A stretch of DNA of 5,716 nt from Deltaproteobacteria bacterium (GTDB taxonomy: Bacteria; Desulfobacterota; DSM-4660; Desulfatiglandales; Desulfatiglandaceae): contig JAFCZI010000166.1 in the NCBI GenBank assembly GCA_019314425.1, positions 1 through 5,716 on the forward strand, in the 5' to 3' direction. A program made the position numbers and the translations under genes. The notes below the pieces were generated by a model. The model searched no databases and had not been told where the DNA came from. It saw only the letters and a list, made by a program, of their open reading frames with translations. Below are positions 1 to 5,716 of this stretch, piece by piece (within the stretch, counting starts at the first letter, position 1; every line of letters starts with the position of its first letter).

Positions 1-311
1 TGTGCAACCTGCTGGGCTGGTTGTTCAAAAAACTGTTTCAAAAAACATTCCTGGGATGGGCCGATAGGGTTCTGGGGGCCTGCCTGGCCCTTTTGAAAGG
101 CATTTTTCTCAGTTATTTAATTATTGTTCTGGTAACCTTTCTGGCGCCACAGGATTCGTCACTGGTCAAACAATCGCGGCTGGCGCCTGCTATCATCACT
201 TCCTATCAAACCGTGATCGGCCTCATCCCTCCGGGTTTTCATGAAAAACTGAAAAAGTCATTTGAAAAACAAAAAGATAATCTTCAAAAGGTCGTCAAAG
301 GAAAAATTTGA
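1..311 (+). CDS. CvpA family membrane protein, C-terminal part (5' end outside window)
   Basis: The reading frame is open from the window edge (first full codon at position 3), so this is the 3' end of a longer gene; the TTG at 21 is internal, not a start. The visible 102 residues contain a short basic/aromatic stretch, then one long hydrophobic segment (residues about 22-48 of the visible part, around LLKGIFLSYLIIVLV), a Ser-Arg-Leu-Ala-Pro motif, and a charged Lys-rich tail. The pattern 'hydrophobic helix, SRL(A/S)P, short tail' is what I know from the C-terminus of CvpA (colicin V production) proteins, polytopic inner-membrane proteins of poorly defined envelope function. Its TGA overlaps the mazG start by four bases, which implies translational coupling. 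The family call rests on a partial sequence and is fairly, not fully, secure. Confidence 0.72.
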   Translation, partial: CNLLGWLFKKLFQKTFLGWADRVLGACLALLKGIFLSYLIIVLVTFLAPQDSSLVKQSRLAPAIITSYQTVIGLIPPGFHEKLKKSFEKQKDNLQKVVKGKI

Positions 312-1123
312 GTGTATATATGAAAGATATTGATACAGATAAGTTGGGCAGGGCCATGGGTGATCTTTTGTCTCTGGTCAGACGGCTTCGCGGGCCGAAG
401 GGTTGCCCGTGGGATGCTAAGCAAAACAATCACACCATTAAGGTCTATCTGATTGAAGAAGCCTATGAGGTGCTGGATGCCATTGAAAATGCATCATCAG
501 CCGAAACCTGTGGCGAACTGGGAGACCTGCTGTTTCAAATTATTTTCCTGGCGGCCTTGGCAGAGGAAAAGGGGGAATTTGATTTTGTGGCGGTGGTGGA
601 AAAGATAACCGCTAAAATGATTCGTCGGCATCCCCATGTCTTTTCGGATGCGAAGGTGTTGTCAGCTGATCAGGTGGCCACCAACTGGGCCAGGATCAAG
701 CGGGAAGAAGCGGATGTGCCTGAATCCGTTTCTGCTGCCTTGAAACGTGTGCCCAGTGGATTGCCGGCGCTTTTGAGGGCCCATCGCTTGAGCGAAAGGG
801 CGGCCAAGACAGGTTTCGATTGGACCGACCGGGGGGAGGTCTGGAAAAAAGTCATGGAGGAAGTAGCAGAACTGAAATGCGCCATCGGCAGTGAGGATGA
901 ACAAATGGTAGTGGAGGAGATGGGCGACCTTTTTTTCAGTCTGGTCAATCTGTCAAGGCACTGGGGCATGAACGCAGAGGATCTGTTGAGATCGGCGAAC
1001 CGAAAATTCCTGAACCGTTTTGAGCAAATGGAAACGTACTTAAACCAGAGCGGTGTTTCCCTGGAAAGAGCGACCGCCGAACAGATGAATGGGGCATGGG
1101 AAGCGGTAAAAAAACAGGCATAA
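308..1123 (+). CDS. mazG: Nucleoside triphosphate pyrophosphohydrolase MazG
   Basis: MazG hydrolyses (d)NTPs to monophosphates and pyrophosphate in the cytoplasm and is regarded as a house-cleaning and stress-response enzyme. The 271-residue length fits the two-domain E. coli type (about 263). N-terminal domain: LRGPKGCPWD at 27-36, the metal-binding EEAYE at 50-54 and ELGD at 70-73, and the hallmark RRHPHVF at 106-112. C-terminal domain: GFDW at 169-172, EEVAE at 184-188 and EEMGD at 203-207, the second set of acidic Mg-binding residues. Both domains look intact. The TTG start at 308 overlaps the upstream stop (TTGA) and has AAAGGA six bases before it. The in-frame ATG at 320 is an alternative but lacks a good ribosome-binding site, so the exact start is less certain than the function. 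The 3' end overlaps mtgA. Confidence 0.97.
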   Translation: MSVYMKDIDTDKLGRAMGDLLSLVRRLRGPKGCPWDAKQNNHTIKVYLIEEAYEVLDAIENASSAETCGELGDLLFQIIFLAALAEEKGEFDFVAVVEKITAKMIRRHPHVFSDAKVLSADQVATNWARIKREEADVPESVSAALKRVPSGLPALLRAHRLSERAAKTGFDWTDRGEVWKKVMEEVAELKCAIGSEDEQMVVEEMGDLFFSLVNLSRHWGMNAEDLLRSANRKFLNRFEQMETYLNQSGVSLERATAEQMNGAWEAVKKQA

Positions 1124-1836
1124 AAAAGTCAGCAAGGAAAAAAAGCCGTCAGCGGTTTTATCGGATCATAAAATGGGGCTGCGGTTTGCTTGTGATGCTG
1201 GTTTTTGTGAGCATCTTACAGGTATTTTTCCTCCGAACCATCGATCCCCCTTCTTTCCTGATAACACCGTTCAAATCCATAGCCCTGTGCTTCAGCCCCG
1301 AAGCGCCGGAAATATCCGCGAACTGGTGTTTACTGAAACAGATATCGCCCCATGTGCGAAAAGCGGTCCTTGCAGCTGAAGATCAACGTTTTCTAACCCA
1401 TAAGGGCTTTGATTTTATCGAGCTTAACAAAGCACTGAAAGACATGGCCATGGGAAAAGGGTACCGTGGCGCCAGCACCATCACCATGCAGGTGGCCAGG
1501 ACCGTATTCCTCTGGCCTTCCAGGACCTGGACCCGGAAAGGATTTGAAGCCTATTATACGGTGTTGCTTGAGCTCCTTCTCTCCAAGAAGCGGATTCTGG
1601 AAGTATATCTCAACACGGTGGATTGGGGCAAAGGGGTCAGAGGCGTTGGTGCGGCCGCAAAAACATATTTCCATGTTTCCGCCGGGCGCCTGTCCCGGGG
1701 CCAGGCAGCGCTCCTGGCCGCCGTACTGCCCAGCCCCCATCGCTGGTCCCCCATAAAACCCAATGTCCGAGTGCGGAGATACCAGAAAAGGATACTGAAA
1801 GATATGAACAAAATGTCACACCCCAGGGCGGACTGA
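1096..1836 (+). CDS. mtgA: Monofunctional biosynthetic peptidoglycan transglycosylase
   Basis: This is a GT51-family glycosyltransferase that polymerises lipid II into glycan strands at the outer face of the inner membrane, without a transpeptidase domain. The 246 residues match the family (E. coli MtgA about 242). A very basic N-terminus (1-26) precedes one signal-anchor helix at about 27-46. The catalytic motif AAEDQRF places the general-base Glu at residue 95. RGASTITMQVART (124-136), FLW (138-140), RKGFEA (147-152), KKRILEVYLN (164-173) and AALLAAVLPSPHRW near the C-terminus follow in family order. The ATG start at 1096 lies inside mazG (28-base overlap) behind GGGG. The next in-frame Met (residue 34) would destroy the membrane anchor, so the long form is preferred. 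All key residues seem present, and an active enzyme is expected. Confidence 0.96.
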   Translation: MGSGKKTGIKKSARKKSRQRFYRIIKWGCGLLVMLVFVSILQVFFLRTIDPPSFLITPFKSIALCFSPEAPEISANWCLLKQISPHVRKAVLAAEDQRFLTHKGFDFIELNKALKDMAMGKGYRGASTITMQVARTVFLWPSRTWTRKGFEAYYTVLLELLLSKKRILEVYLNTVDWGKGVRGVGAAAKTYFHVSAGRLSRGQAALLAAVLPSPHRWSPIKPNVRVRRYQKRILKDMNKMSHPRAD

Positions 1837-1841
1837 GCGTT

Positions 1842-4052
1842 ATGTTTTCTGATTTCATAAACCGTGTCCAAGGCATCAGTTTGAAGTGGAAGCTCCTGAT
1901 TCCCTTCCTGTTTTTTTCTTTCATCGGAACCACCTCCCTGGTCTACATCGGCCTGAGTTCTCAGCAGGAAATGATCAAGGAAGAGGAAAAAAAGGAGCTT
2001 TTTCGGTATTACGACCTTTTTCTGGCGTCGGTTCGGCAAAAAGGCGACCAGGCCCTTTCCATGGCGACCATTATCTCTGAAAATCCTACGATTAAGCAGC
2101 TATTGTCCAAACGAGACCGCAAAGGGCTTCTGGATTATACGTCCCCTTTGTTTGAGGAGCTAAAAAAAGATTTCGGTATTCGCCAGTTGCATTTTCATAT
2201 TTTGCCCGGAAAATCCTTTTTGCGGGTTCACATGCCGGATCTATGGGGTGAGATGATTGCCTACCGAACCAGCATCATGGACGCATTGAAAAGCGGCAAG
2301 GGAAAAATGGGCCTTGAATGGGGTTTGACGGGTCTGGGAATGCGTGGGGTCTCGCCGGTATCCCTGAATAATAAGCTATTGGGAAGCCTGGAAATCGGAT
2401 ATCCTTTCGGCCGCCTTTTCCTGCAGAATTTCAAGGAATACTGGGGGCCCGATTTTGCGGTTTACGAAAAAGAAGGCCCCAATACTTATGCCCTGCTGGC
2501 GTCTACCAATGGCCCCGGAAAGACCTTCTCTTTAACAAAATCTCTTATTCCCGACGCCATCAACCCGGTCCGGATTTTGATTGCGCCGTCGGAATTCCCG
2601 AATCTTGCCCTTCTGGTGGGACCCATAAGGGATTACAGGGACGAGGTGGTGGCACTAGTCGAGATCAAAATGAATCGTTCGGCCATTATCACCCGGTTGT
2701 CCCGGACAAAAGCCCTGATGATCATTGTGGGTCTGGTGAGCATTTGTATTTCTTTTTTTCTGGTGTGGGTTGTCGCCGTTCTCTTTATTCGCCCCATCAG
2801 GGAAATTGTCGTCGCCGTCCAGGAAATCGCCCAGGGGAAGCGGGAAACCCGGCTGAAACCCGGCCCCAATGATGAGATTGGGCTGATGAGCCATTCAATC
2901 AATACCATGCTCAATTCTCTCAAGGAACGACGGTTACAGATTGAGGATTATGCTAAAACCCTTGAACAAAGGGTTCAGGAAAGGACCGCAGACCTGGTTT
3001 CTTCGGAGGAGAAACACAGGACTCTGGTGGATAATCTACCCCTTGGGGTGTACCGGATTTTGAACGATGGCACCATCGAGTTTATCAATCCTTACCTGGT
3101 CAATATCTTGGGTTTTAGTCCCGATGATGTGGTGGGCCACCGGTTTTTCTGGCAAACAAAAATCTGGCGATGCAACAAGGCCCAGGGCGAAAAAAATCTG
3201 GGAACCTTGTTAGAGGATGCCCGGGGGTTTCGTGAGGAAAGGGCCGTGAAAGACAACCAGGGGCACGAACACATATTCATGGATCAAGCCATTCCCTTCT
3301 GTGATGAATCCGGGAAGGTCCTCTGGTTCGAGGGTATCATGGTGGATATCACCGAGCTTAAACGGCTCCAGGAAAAGGCCCTGCGCACGGAAGAAGTTCG
3401 GCTTCTGGGAGAGATATCCGCGCGATTTGCACACGAAATGAGAAATCCGTTGGCCACGGTGGGCGGTTTTGCCCGTCGGCTTCAGGACACACTTACGGAA
3501 AATGAACGGGAGAAAAGGTTCGCAAAAATTATTGTGGATGAAGTGGCCAGAATGGAAGAGCTCCTGAAAAGCATCTTAGCGTCCATAAAACCTTTTTCAC
3601 TCAACATCGTCACCGTAGACTTGAATAAAATCATCCTTTCTTCCCTTGATGAAGAAGCCGAGCGGATGGCTACTAAGAAAATCAACCTTGATACCGCATT
3701 ATCCCCGTCCATCCCGGACATTCAGGGGGACAGCGTTTTCTTGAAACGGGCCTTTGGTTGTATTTTAAAAAATGAGGTGATTAACATGCCGGAAGGTGAA
3801 ACGCTGTCCCTTGCAACCGGCAGTGAGGTCGACAATGTGGTGACCATCATCCGGCATGACGCAAAAGGTCTGGCCAACGAGGACCTGACCCAGTTCTTTT
3901 TCCCCCGTTTTACCGGCAAAGCGGAAACCACCATTCACGATTTACCCCTGGCCAAGGCGGTGATCAACCGGCACGGTGGAAAGGTGGATGTTTTCCGGGA
4001 CGGGGAGGATGTGGTCTTGAAAATAAAATTGCCGATTGTGTCGTCTGTTTGA
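1842..4052 (+). CDS. Membrane sensor histidine kinase (Cache-HAMP-PAS-HisKA) with degenerate ATPase domain
   Basis: A 736-residue inner-membrane sensor. TM1 lies at about 15-37. The periplasmic region (38-290) contains LHFHILPGKSFLRVH (116-130) and GLGMRGVSPV (164-173), a pattern I associate with double-Cache (dCache_3-like) ligand-binding domains. TM2 is at about 291-316, HAMP at about 316-368 (RPIREI, then NDEIG), a coiled coil at about 357-395, PAS at about 390-505, and HisKA at about 515-585 with the H-box FAHEMRNPL (phospho-acceptor His531). The C-terminal domain (about 590-732) aligns with HATPase_c: ILKNEVINMPEG is the N-box (Asn644) and FFFPRFTGK the F-box. However, the G1 box reads DAKGLA (673-678) and the G2 box reads TTIHDLPLA (696-704), without the usual glycines. 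ATP binding may therefore be weak or lost, although the frame is intact. I start at the ATG at 1842, five bases after the mtgA stop, behind AGGGCGGA. The frame extends upstream to 1623 only as out-of-frame mtgA. No response regulator is in the window, so partner and signal are unknown. Confidence 0.92.
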   Translation: MFSDFINRVQGISLKWKLLIPFLFFSFIGTTSLVYIGLSSQQEMIKEEEKKELFRYYDLFLASVRQKGDQALSMATIISENPTIKQLLSKRDRKGLLDYTSPLFEELKKDFGIRQLHFHILPGKSFLRVHMPDLWGEMIAYRTSIMDALKSGKGKMGLEWGLTGLGMRGVSPVSLNNKLLGSLEIGYPFGRLFLQNFKEYWGPDFAVYEKEGPNTYALLASTNGPGKTFSLTKSLIPDAINPVRILIAPSEFPNLALLVGPIRDYRDEVVALVEIKMNRSAIITRLSRTKALMIIVGLVSICISFFLVWVVAVLFIRPIREIVVAVQEIAQGKRETRLKPGPNDEIGLMSHSINTMLNSLKERRLQIEDYAKTLEQRVQERTADLVSSEEKHRTLVDNLPLGVYRILNDGTIEFINPYLVNILGFSPDDVVGHRFFWQTKIWRCNKAQGEKNLGTLLEDARGFREERAVKDNQGHEHIFMDQAIPFCDESGKVLWFEGIMVDITELKRLQEKALRTEEVRLLGEISARFAHEMRNPLATVGGFARRLQDTLTENEREKRFAKIIVDEVARMEELLKSILASIKPFSLNIVTVDLNKIILSSLDEEAERMATKKINLDTALSPSIPDIQGDSVFLKRAFGCILKNEVINMPEGETLSLATGSEVDNVVTIIRHDAKGLANEDLTQFFFPRFTGKAETTIHDLPLAKAVINRHGGKVDVFRDGEDVVLKIKLPIVSSV

Positions 4053-4065
4053 TGGGAGAGAAAAA

Positions 4066-4770
4066 ATGTTGAGATATATTACCTTAAACGCCTTTATTGG
4101 TCTTTTTTCCGTTTTTATGTGTCTATGGGCACTGGTAATTCCCATCTTTGGCGGCTCGGGACAAACGGTGCACTTTCGTTGCGCCGTGCCATGGGCCAAA
4201 GTCATATTGAAAGTCTGCGGCATTCGGGTAGCCGTTCGCGGCAGAGAGAATGTAAATCCGGAAATCCCTCGCATCTACATGTGCAACCATCAGAGTTTTT
4301 TTGACATCTGGACCCTGTTGGCGTTTCTCCCGGTGGATTTCAAGTTCATCCTGAAACAGGAACTCATGAAGATCCCCCTTCTCGGGCCTGCCATGACCCA
4401 TGCGGGTTATATCGGAATTGAAAGAGACGATCCCCGGAAAGCGGTGAAAAGCATTGCTCTCGCGGCGAAACGGATCAAGGGCGGGGCCTCGGTGCTTATT
4501 TTCCCCGAAGGCACCCGGAGTGTGGACGGCCGCCTGCAATCCTTCAAGCGGGGGGGGTTCAACCTGGCCATCAAGTCCGGTTGTGATATCGTACCGGTTG
4601 TCATCAACGGAAGCCATCGGATCGCCACAAAGGGGAGCCTCCGCATCAATAAGGGCTCTTACAGCCTTTACATCGGAAACCCCATTTCCCTTTCAGGCTA
4701 CAGAAAAAAAGACACCCCGCGCTTAATGGACATGGTCCATCAAGCTATTTCAGATAAGCTTCCAGGTTAA
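4066..4770 (+). CDS. plsC: 1-acyl-sn-glycerol-3-phosphate acyltransferase (PlsC/LPLAT family)
   Basis: The enzyme transfers an acyl chain to lysophosphatidic acid to make phosphatidic acid, the precursor of membrane phospholipids, at the cytoplasmic face of the inner membrane. The 234 residues fit the family. A hydrophobic N-terminal helix (about 7-28) is followed by motif I NHQSFFD (74-80, catalytic His75 and Asp80), the KFILKQEL..IPLLG segment (93-107), motif II GYIGIER (114-120), motif III FPEGTRS (146-152) and motif IV VPVVI (176-180). All four signature blocks are present. The ATG at 4066 is chosen because GGGAG (4054-4058) lies seven bases upstream; an in-frame TTG at 4036 lies inside the kinase gene and has no such site. 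It follows the kinase by 13 bases and is the last gene of the train. Confidence 0.96.
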   Translation: MLRYITLNAFIGLFSVFMCLWALVIPIFGGSGQTVHFRCAVPWAKVILKVCGIRVAVRGRENVNPEIPRIYMCNHQSFFDIWTLLAFLPVDFKFILKQELMKIPLLGPAMTHAGYIGIERDDPRKAVKSIALAAKRIKGGASVLIFPEGTRSVDGRLQSFKRGGFNLAIKSGCDIVPVVINGSHRIATKGSLRINKGSYSLYIGNPISLSGYRKKDTPRLMDMVHQAISDKLPG

Positions 4771-4785
4771 TGCCGTAATCCTCAC

Positions 4786-4831
4786 TGGCGCCCCCGGCGT
4801 GACTCGAACGGACACCCAGATTAGGAATCTG
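4786..4831 (-). pseudogene. 3' fragment of tRNA-Arg(CCU); probable att site of an integrated element
   Basis: Read on the minus strand, these 46 bases are four bases of anticodon stem (CAGA), the loop TTCCTAA (anticodon CCU), the stem return TCTGG, a T-loop TTCGAGT, the acceptor strand CGGGGGC, a G discriminator and an encoded CCA. The 5' half (acceptor strand, D-arm, and the first base of the anticodon stem) is absent: the bases at 4832 onward do not resemble one. Between the anticodon stem and the T-loop there are seven bases where a tRNA needs nine or ten. The remaining 5' T-stem arm (GTCCG) mismatches CACGC at two positions. It therefore cannot be a working tRNA. Tyrosine recombinases commonly use the anticodon-to-3'-end segment of tRNA genes as the crossover region, so a displaced, decaying att copy is the simplest reading. 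Orientation puts the chromosome to the left and the element to the right. Confidence 0.75.
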
Positions 4832-4837
4832 TTTTTT
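4817..4837 (+). terminator. Possible rho-independent terminator built from the tRNA anticodon arm
   Basis: On the plus strand CAGATT (4817-4822) and AATCTG (4826-4831) form a perfect six-pair stem with a three-base loop AGG, followed directly by TTTTTT (4832-4837). It lies 47 bases after the plsC stop and is the only stem-plus-T-run that I see after the operon. The stem holds only two G-C pairs, so it would be weak. The complementarity itself is inherited from the tRNA; only the T-run is extra. Confidence 0.38.
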
Positions 4838-4881
4838 CAGTGTTTCATGGGAATCAACGGGACGTTAAAAGATACATTATC

Positions 4882-4899
4882 CGCTTGACATATCAAACG
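4882..4899. promoter_or_regulatory. Operator-like imperfect palindrome over the -35 box
   Basis: CGCTTGACATATCAAACG is an 18-base inverted repeat in which seven of nine base pairs are symmetric. It covers the whole -35 hexamer of the consensus promoter. A dimeric repressor bound here would block RNA polymerase. It could be chance, since such partial symmetry is common in AT-rich DNA. Confidence 0.3.
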
Positions 4900-4913
4900 C
4901 TTATCTCTATAAT
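4885..4913 (+). promoter_or_regulatory. Consensus sigma-70 promoter
   Basis: TTGACA (4885-4890) and TATAAT (4908-4913) are both exact consensus hexamers, separated by exactly 17 bases. Transcription would begin near 4919-4922 and run rightward. The only open frame with a ribosome-binding-like site downstream is the 26-codon ORF at 4988. No tRNA or known RNA is recognisable after it, so its target is unclear. It may be left over from a gene now lost. Confidence 0.65.
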
Positions 4914-4987
4914 GCCTTCCTAGAACGTCATTTAAAAACCTACTATATCAGAAGTATTTTTGACCCAAACAATCTAGGGGGGGGATT

Positions 4988-5068
4988 ATGGCAGCTAAGC
5001 TTTTGCCATCAAAAACATTAGAAAAGTTTACGTTTTTTGCAACTCATGAAATCACTGCAAGCTCCTGA
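4988..5068 (+). CDS. Doubtful small ORF, 26 codons
   Basis: ATG GCA GCT opens a 26-residue frame (MAAKLLPSKTLEKF at the start, ending ITASS). It lies about 68 bases after the predicted start of the consensus promoter and three bases after a run of eight G (4977-4984) that could act as a crude Shine-Dalgarno sequence. I recognise no family. The last 25 bases overlap, in antisense, the 3' end of the pseudogene at 5044. It may be a real micro-protein, the truncated N-terminus of a gene interrupted by the neighbouring element, or chance. The ATG also forms the left arm of an inverted repeat ATGGCA (4988-4993) / TGCCAT (5004-5009). Confidence 0.22.
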   Translation: MAAKLLPSKTLEKFTFFATHEITASS

Positions 5069-5483
5069 GTTAAAAGACTTAATCCTTGATCGAGGAGGGA
5101 ATAAGCCGCTTCAATTTGTGATGGTTGCTCGGTGTTCCTGACAGGTGGATTTTTAAAATGAAGCTCGGAGCAGATTGAGAGCCATAGCCATCTCCAGCTT
5201 ATGTCCGTAACCATATAAAATGACTTTCCTTTCTTCTTTTCAACAACTCCTCGGACCCTCAACTTGTTCATTTCATACCGAATTTGTGCAGGATTTCGGA
5301 AATCTTGAGGAAGTTTGTTGAGGATGTCCACTGTCCTGAACCCATATGCATAGTTCTTAAAAACCTGACAATACCTGCCGGGAAAAACAGAGAGAGAATG
5401 TAGCCTCGAATAATCACCCGATCGAAGCAGAAATATTTAAACTTGATATTTTCAGAGAATTGATTCGAGAATGAGTCGTTCAT
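5044..5483 (-). pseudogene. Remnant of a larger protein gene: N- and C-terminal pieces fused out of frame
   Basis: The upstream piece starts at ATG 5483 with an excellent Shine-Dalgarno GGAGG eight bases before it. It encodes about 43 sensible residues (NIKFKYFCFDRVIIRGYI, then FFPAGIVRFLR), after which the frame turns into nonsense and stops at 5268. The downstream piece is in another frame: from about 5355 it reads YAYGFRTVDILNKLP, then NPAQIRYEMNKLRVRGVVEK and GKSFYMVT, a winged-helix-like C-terminus, ending at 5044. Both ends resemble, from memory, the two ends of a several-hundred-residue, often multicopy protein of unknown function in Desulfobacterota and other environmental bacteria, with Arg/Tyr-rich N-terminal 'FDRVIIRGYI' and C-terminal 'IRYEMNKLR' blocks. 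The middle is missing and the junction lies near 5350-5360, so a large internal deletion with loss of frame is the simplest explanation. The family identity is recollection and not proven. Confidence 0.68.
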
Positions 5484-5540
5484 GGGTGTTTCCTCCGGTG
5501 AGGGAATGTTGGTTAAACAACCCATACCGGATCACCCATG
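5481..5540 (-). promoter_or_regulatory. Nested hairpin hiding the ribosome-binding site and start codon
   Basis: In the minus-strand transcript CATGGGTG (5540-5533) pairs perfectly with CACCCATG (5488-5481). TCCGGT (5531-5526) pairs with ACCGGA (5499-5494). An inner near-palindrome around GTTGTTTAACCAAC (5521-5508) closes the top. The ATG at 5483 is in the outer stem and the GGAGG Shine-Dalgarno overlaps the second stem, so the folded RNA would be poorly translated. Such occlusion is known in insertion sequences, where it limits expression from outside transcripts. Confidence 0.5.
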
Positions 5541-5716
5541 AAATTTCAAATCAAAGAAGGGGGTTTTGGGCAGGGGGTTAAGAGACGCAAGGATGGTCAG
5601 ATGGGGCCAAGAGCCTCATCAACTTTAATATCCGGGATTTGCCCCGGCCAAAAATATAACCATCATGTCAATTAGCCCCTTGCCTACAGCTCCTTTCGGA
5701 ACTTTAGTTTGCTAAA
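5541..5716. other. Noncoding segment upstream of the pseudogene, with small hairpins
   Basis: I see no supported gene here. Three hairpins can be drawn: ATGGGGC/GCCTCAT (5601-5607 with 5613-5619, one G-U pair on the plus strand), CCGGG/CCCGG (5632-5636 with 5643-5647), and TTTAG/CTAAA (5703-5707 with 5712-5716) at the window edge. A minus-strand TTGACA (5671-5666) has no -10 box at a workable distance. The segment is the expected place for the pseudogene's promoter or for an element end, but neither can be shown. Confidence 0.35.

Noticed and set aside
1623..1841. Upstream extension of the histidine kinase frame to 1623 (73 extra residues)
   Set aside because: This stretch is mtgA read in another frame; its product is Arg/Pro/Gly-rich and unlike a sensor N-terminus. 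The ATG at 1842 sits directly before a normal N-terminus and membrane helix.
1393..2039. Long open frames on the minus strand under mtgA and the kinase
   Set aside because: They lie opposite genes with clear family motifs, have no recognisable domains and overlap each other in different frames, as expected for shadow frames.
4123..4617. 164-codon minus-strand frame inside plsC
   Set aside because: plsC carries all four acyltransferase motifs on the plus strand; the antisense frame has no recognisable domain or ribosome-binding site.
4786..4860. A complete functional tRNA gene
   Set aside because: No D-arm or 5' acceptor strand can be found at 4832-4860, and the T-arm is short and mispaired.
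5484..5525. Alternative start of the pseudogene's first piece at ATG 5525
   Set aside because: It lacks a Shine-Dalgarno sequence, while ATG 5483 has GGAGG at eight bases; the extra 14 residues do not resemble the family start.
5653..5671. Minus-strand promoter from TTGACA (5671-5666) and TATATT (5658-5653)
   Set aside because: The spacing is only seven bases, and no -10 box occurs at 16-18 bases.
1..5716. CRISPR array, rRNA or riboswitch
   Set aside because: I saw no regularly spaced direct repeats, no rRNA-like blocks and no recognisable riboswitch core.

Overview
The window looks like a bacterial chromosome segment from a Desulfobacterota-type (deltaproteobacterial) genome. This is inferred from the protein style, the moderate GC content, and a remnant gene at the right that resembles a repeated family I recall from sulfate reducers. 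The assignment is inference, not proof.

Left part (1-4770): a tight plus-strand gene train that is probably one operon. It holds the 3' end of a CvpA-family membrane protein gene, mazG (nucleoside triphosphate pyrophosphohydrolase), mtgA (monofunctional peptidoglycan glycosyltransferase), a membrane sensor histidine kinase with Cache, HAMP, PAS and HisKA domains, and plsC (1-acylglycerol-3-phosphate acyltransferase). Neighbours overlap by 4 and 28 bases or are separated by 5 and 13 bases. The theme is envelope construction (peptidoglycan, phospholipid, membrane sensing) plus nucleotide-pool housekeeping. The most unusual member is the kinase: its phospho-acceptor histidine box is intact, but the glycine-rich boxes of its ATP-binding domain are largely gone.

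Boundary (4771-4840): on the minus strand lies the 3' part of a tRNA-Arg(CCU), from the anticodon stem to an encoded CCA. There is no 5' half, and the T-arm is damaged. This is what the displaced end of a tRNA-integrated mobile element looks like, with the chromosome on the left and the element or its residue on the right. On the plus strand the same anticodon arm is followed by six T and could serve as a weak terminator for the operon.

Right part (4832-5716): accessory, decayed DNA with no intact large gene. It holds a textbook consensus promoter (TTGACA, 17 bases, TATAAT) with an operator-like palindrome over its -35 box, and a doubtful 26-codon ORF behind a run of eight G. Next is a minus-strand pseudogene made of the N-terminus and the winged-helix-like C-terminus of a longer protein, joined out of frame by an internal deletion. 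The pseudogene's start region folds into a nested hairpin that would hide its Shine-Dalgarno sequence and start codon, a feature typical of genes in mobile elements. The last 176 bases are noncoding with small hairpins.
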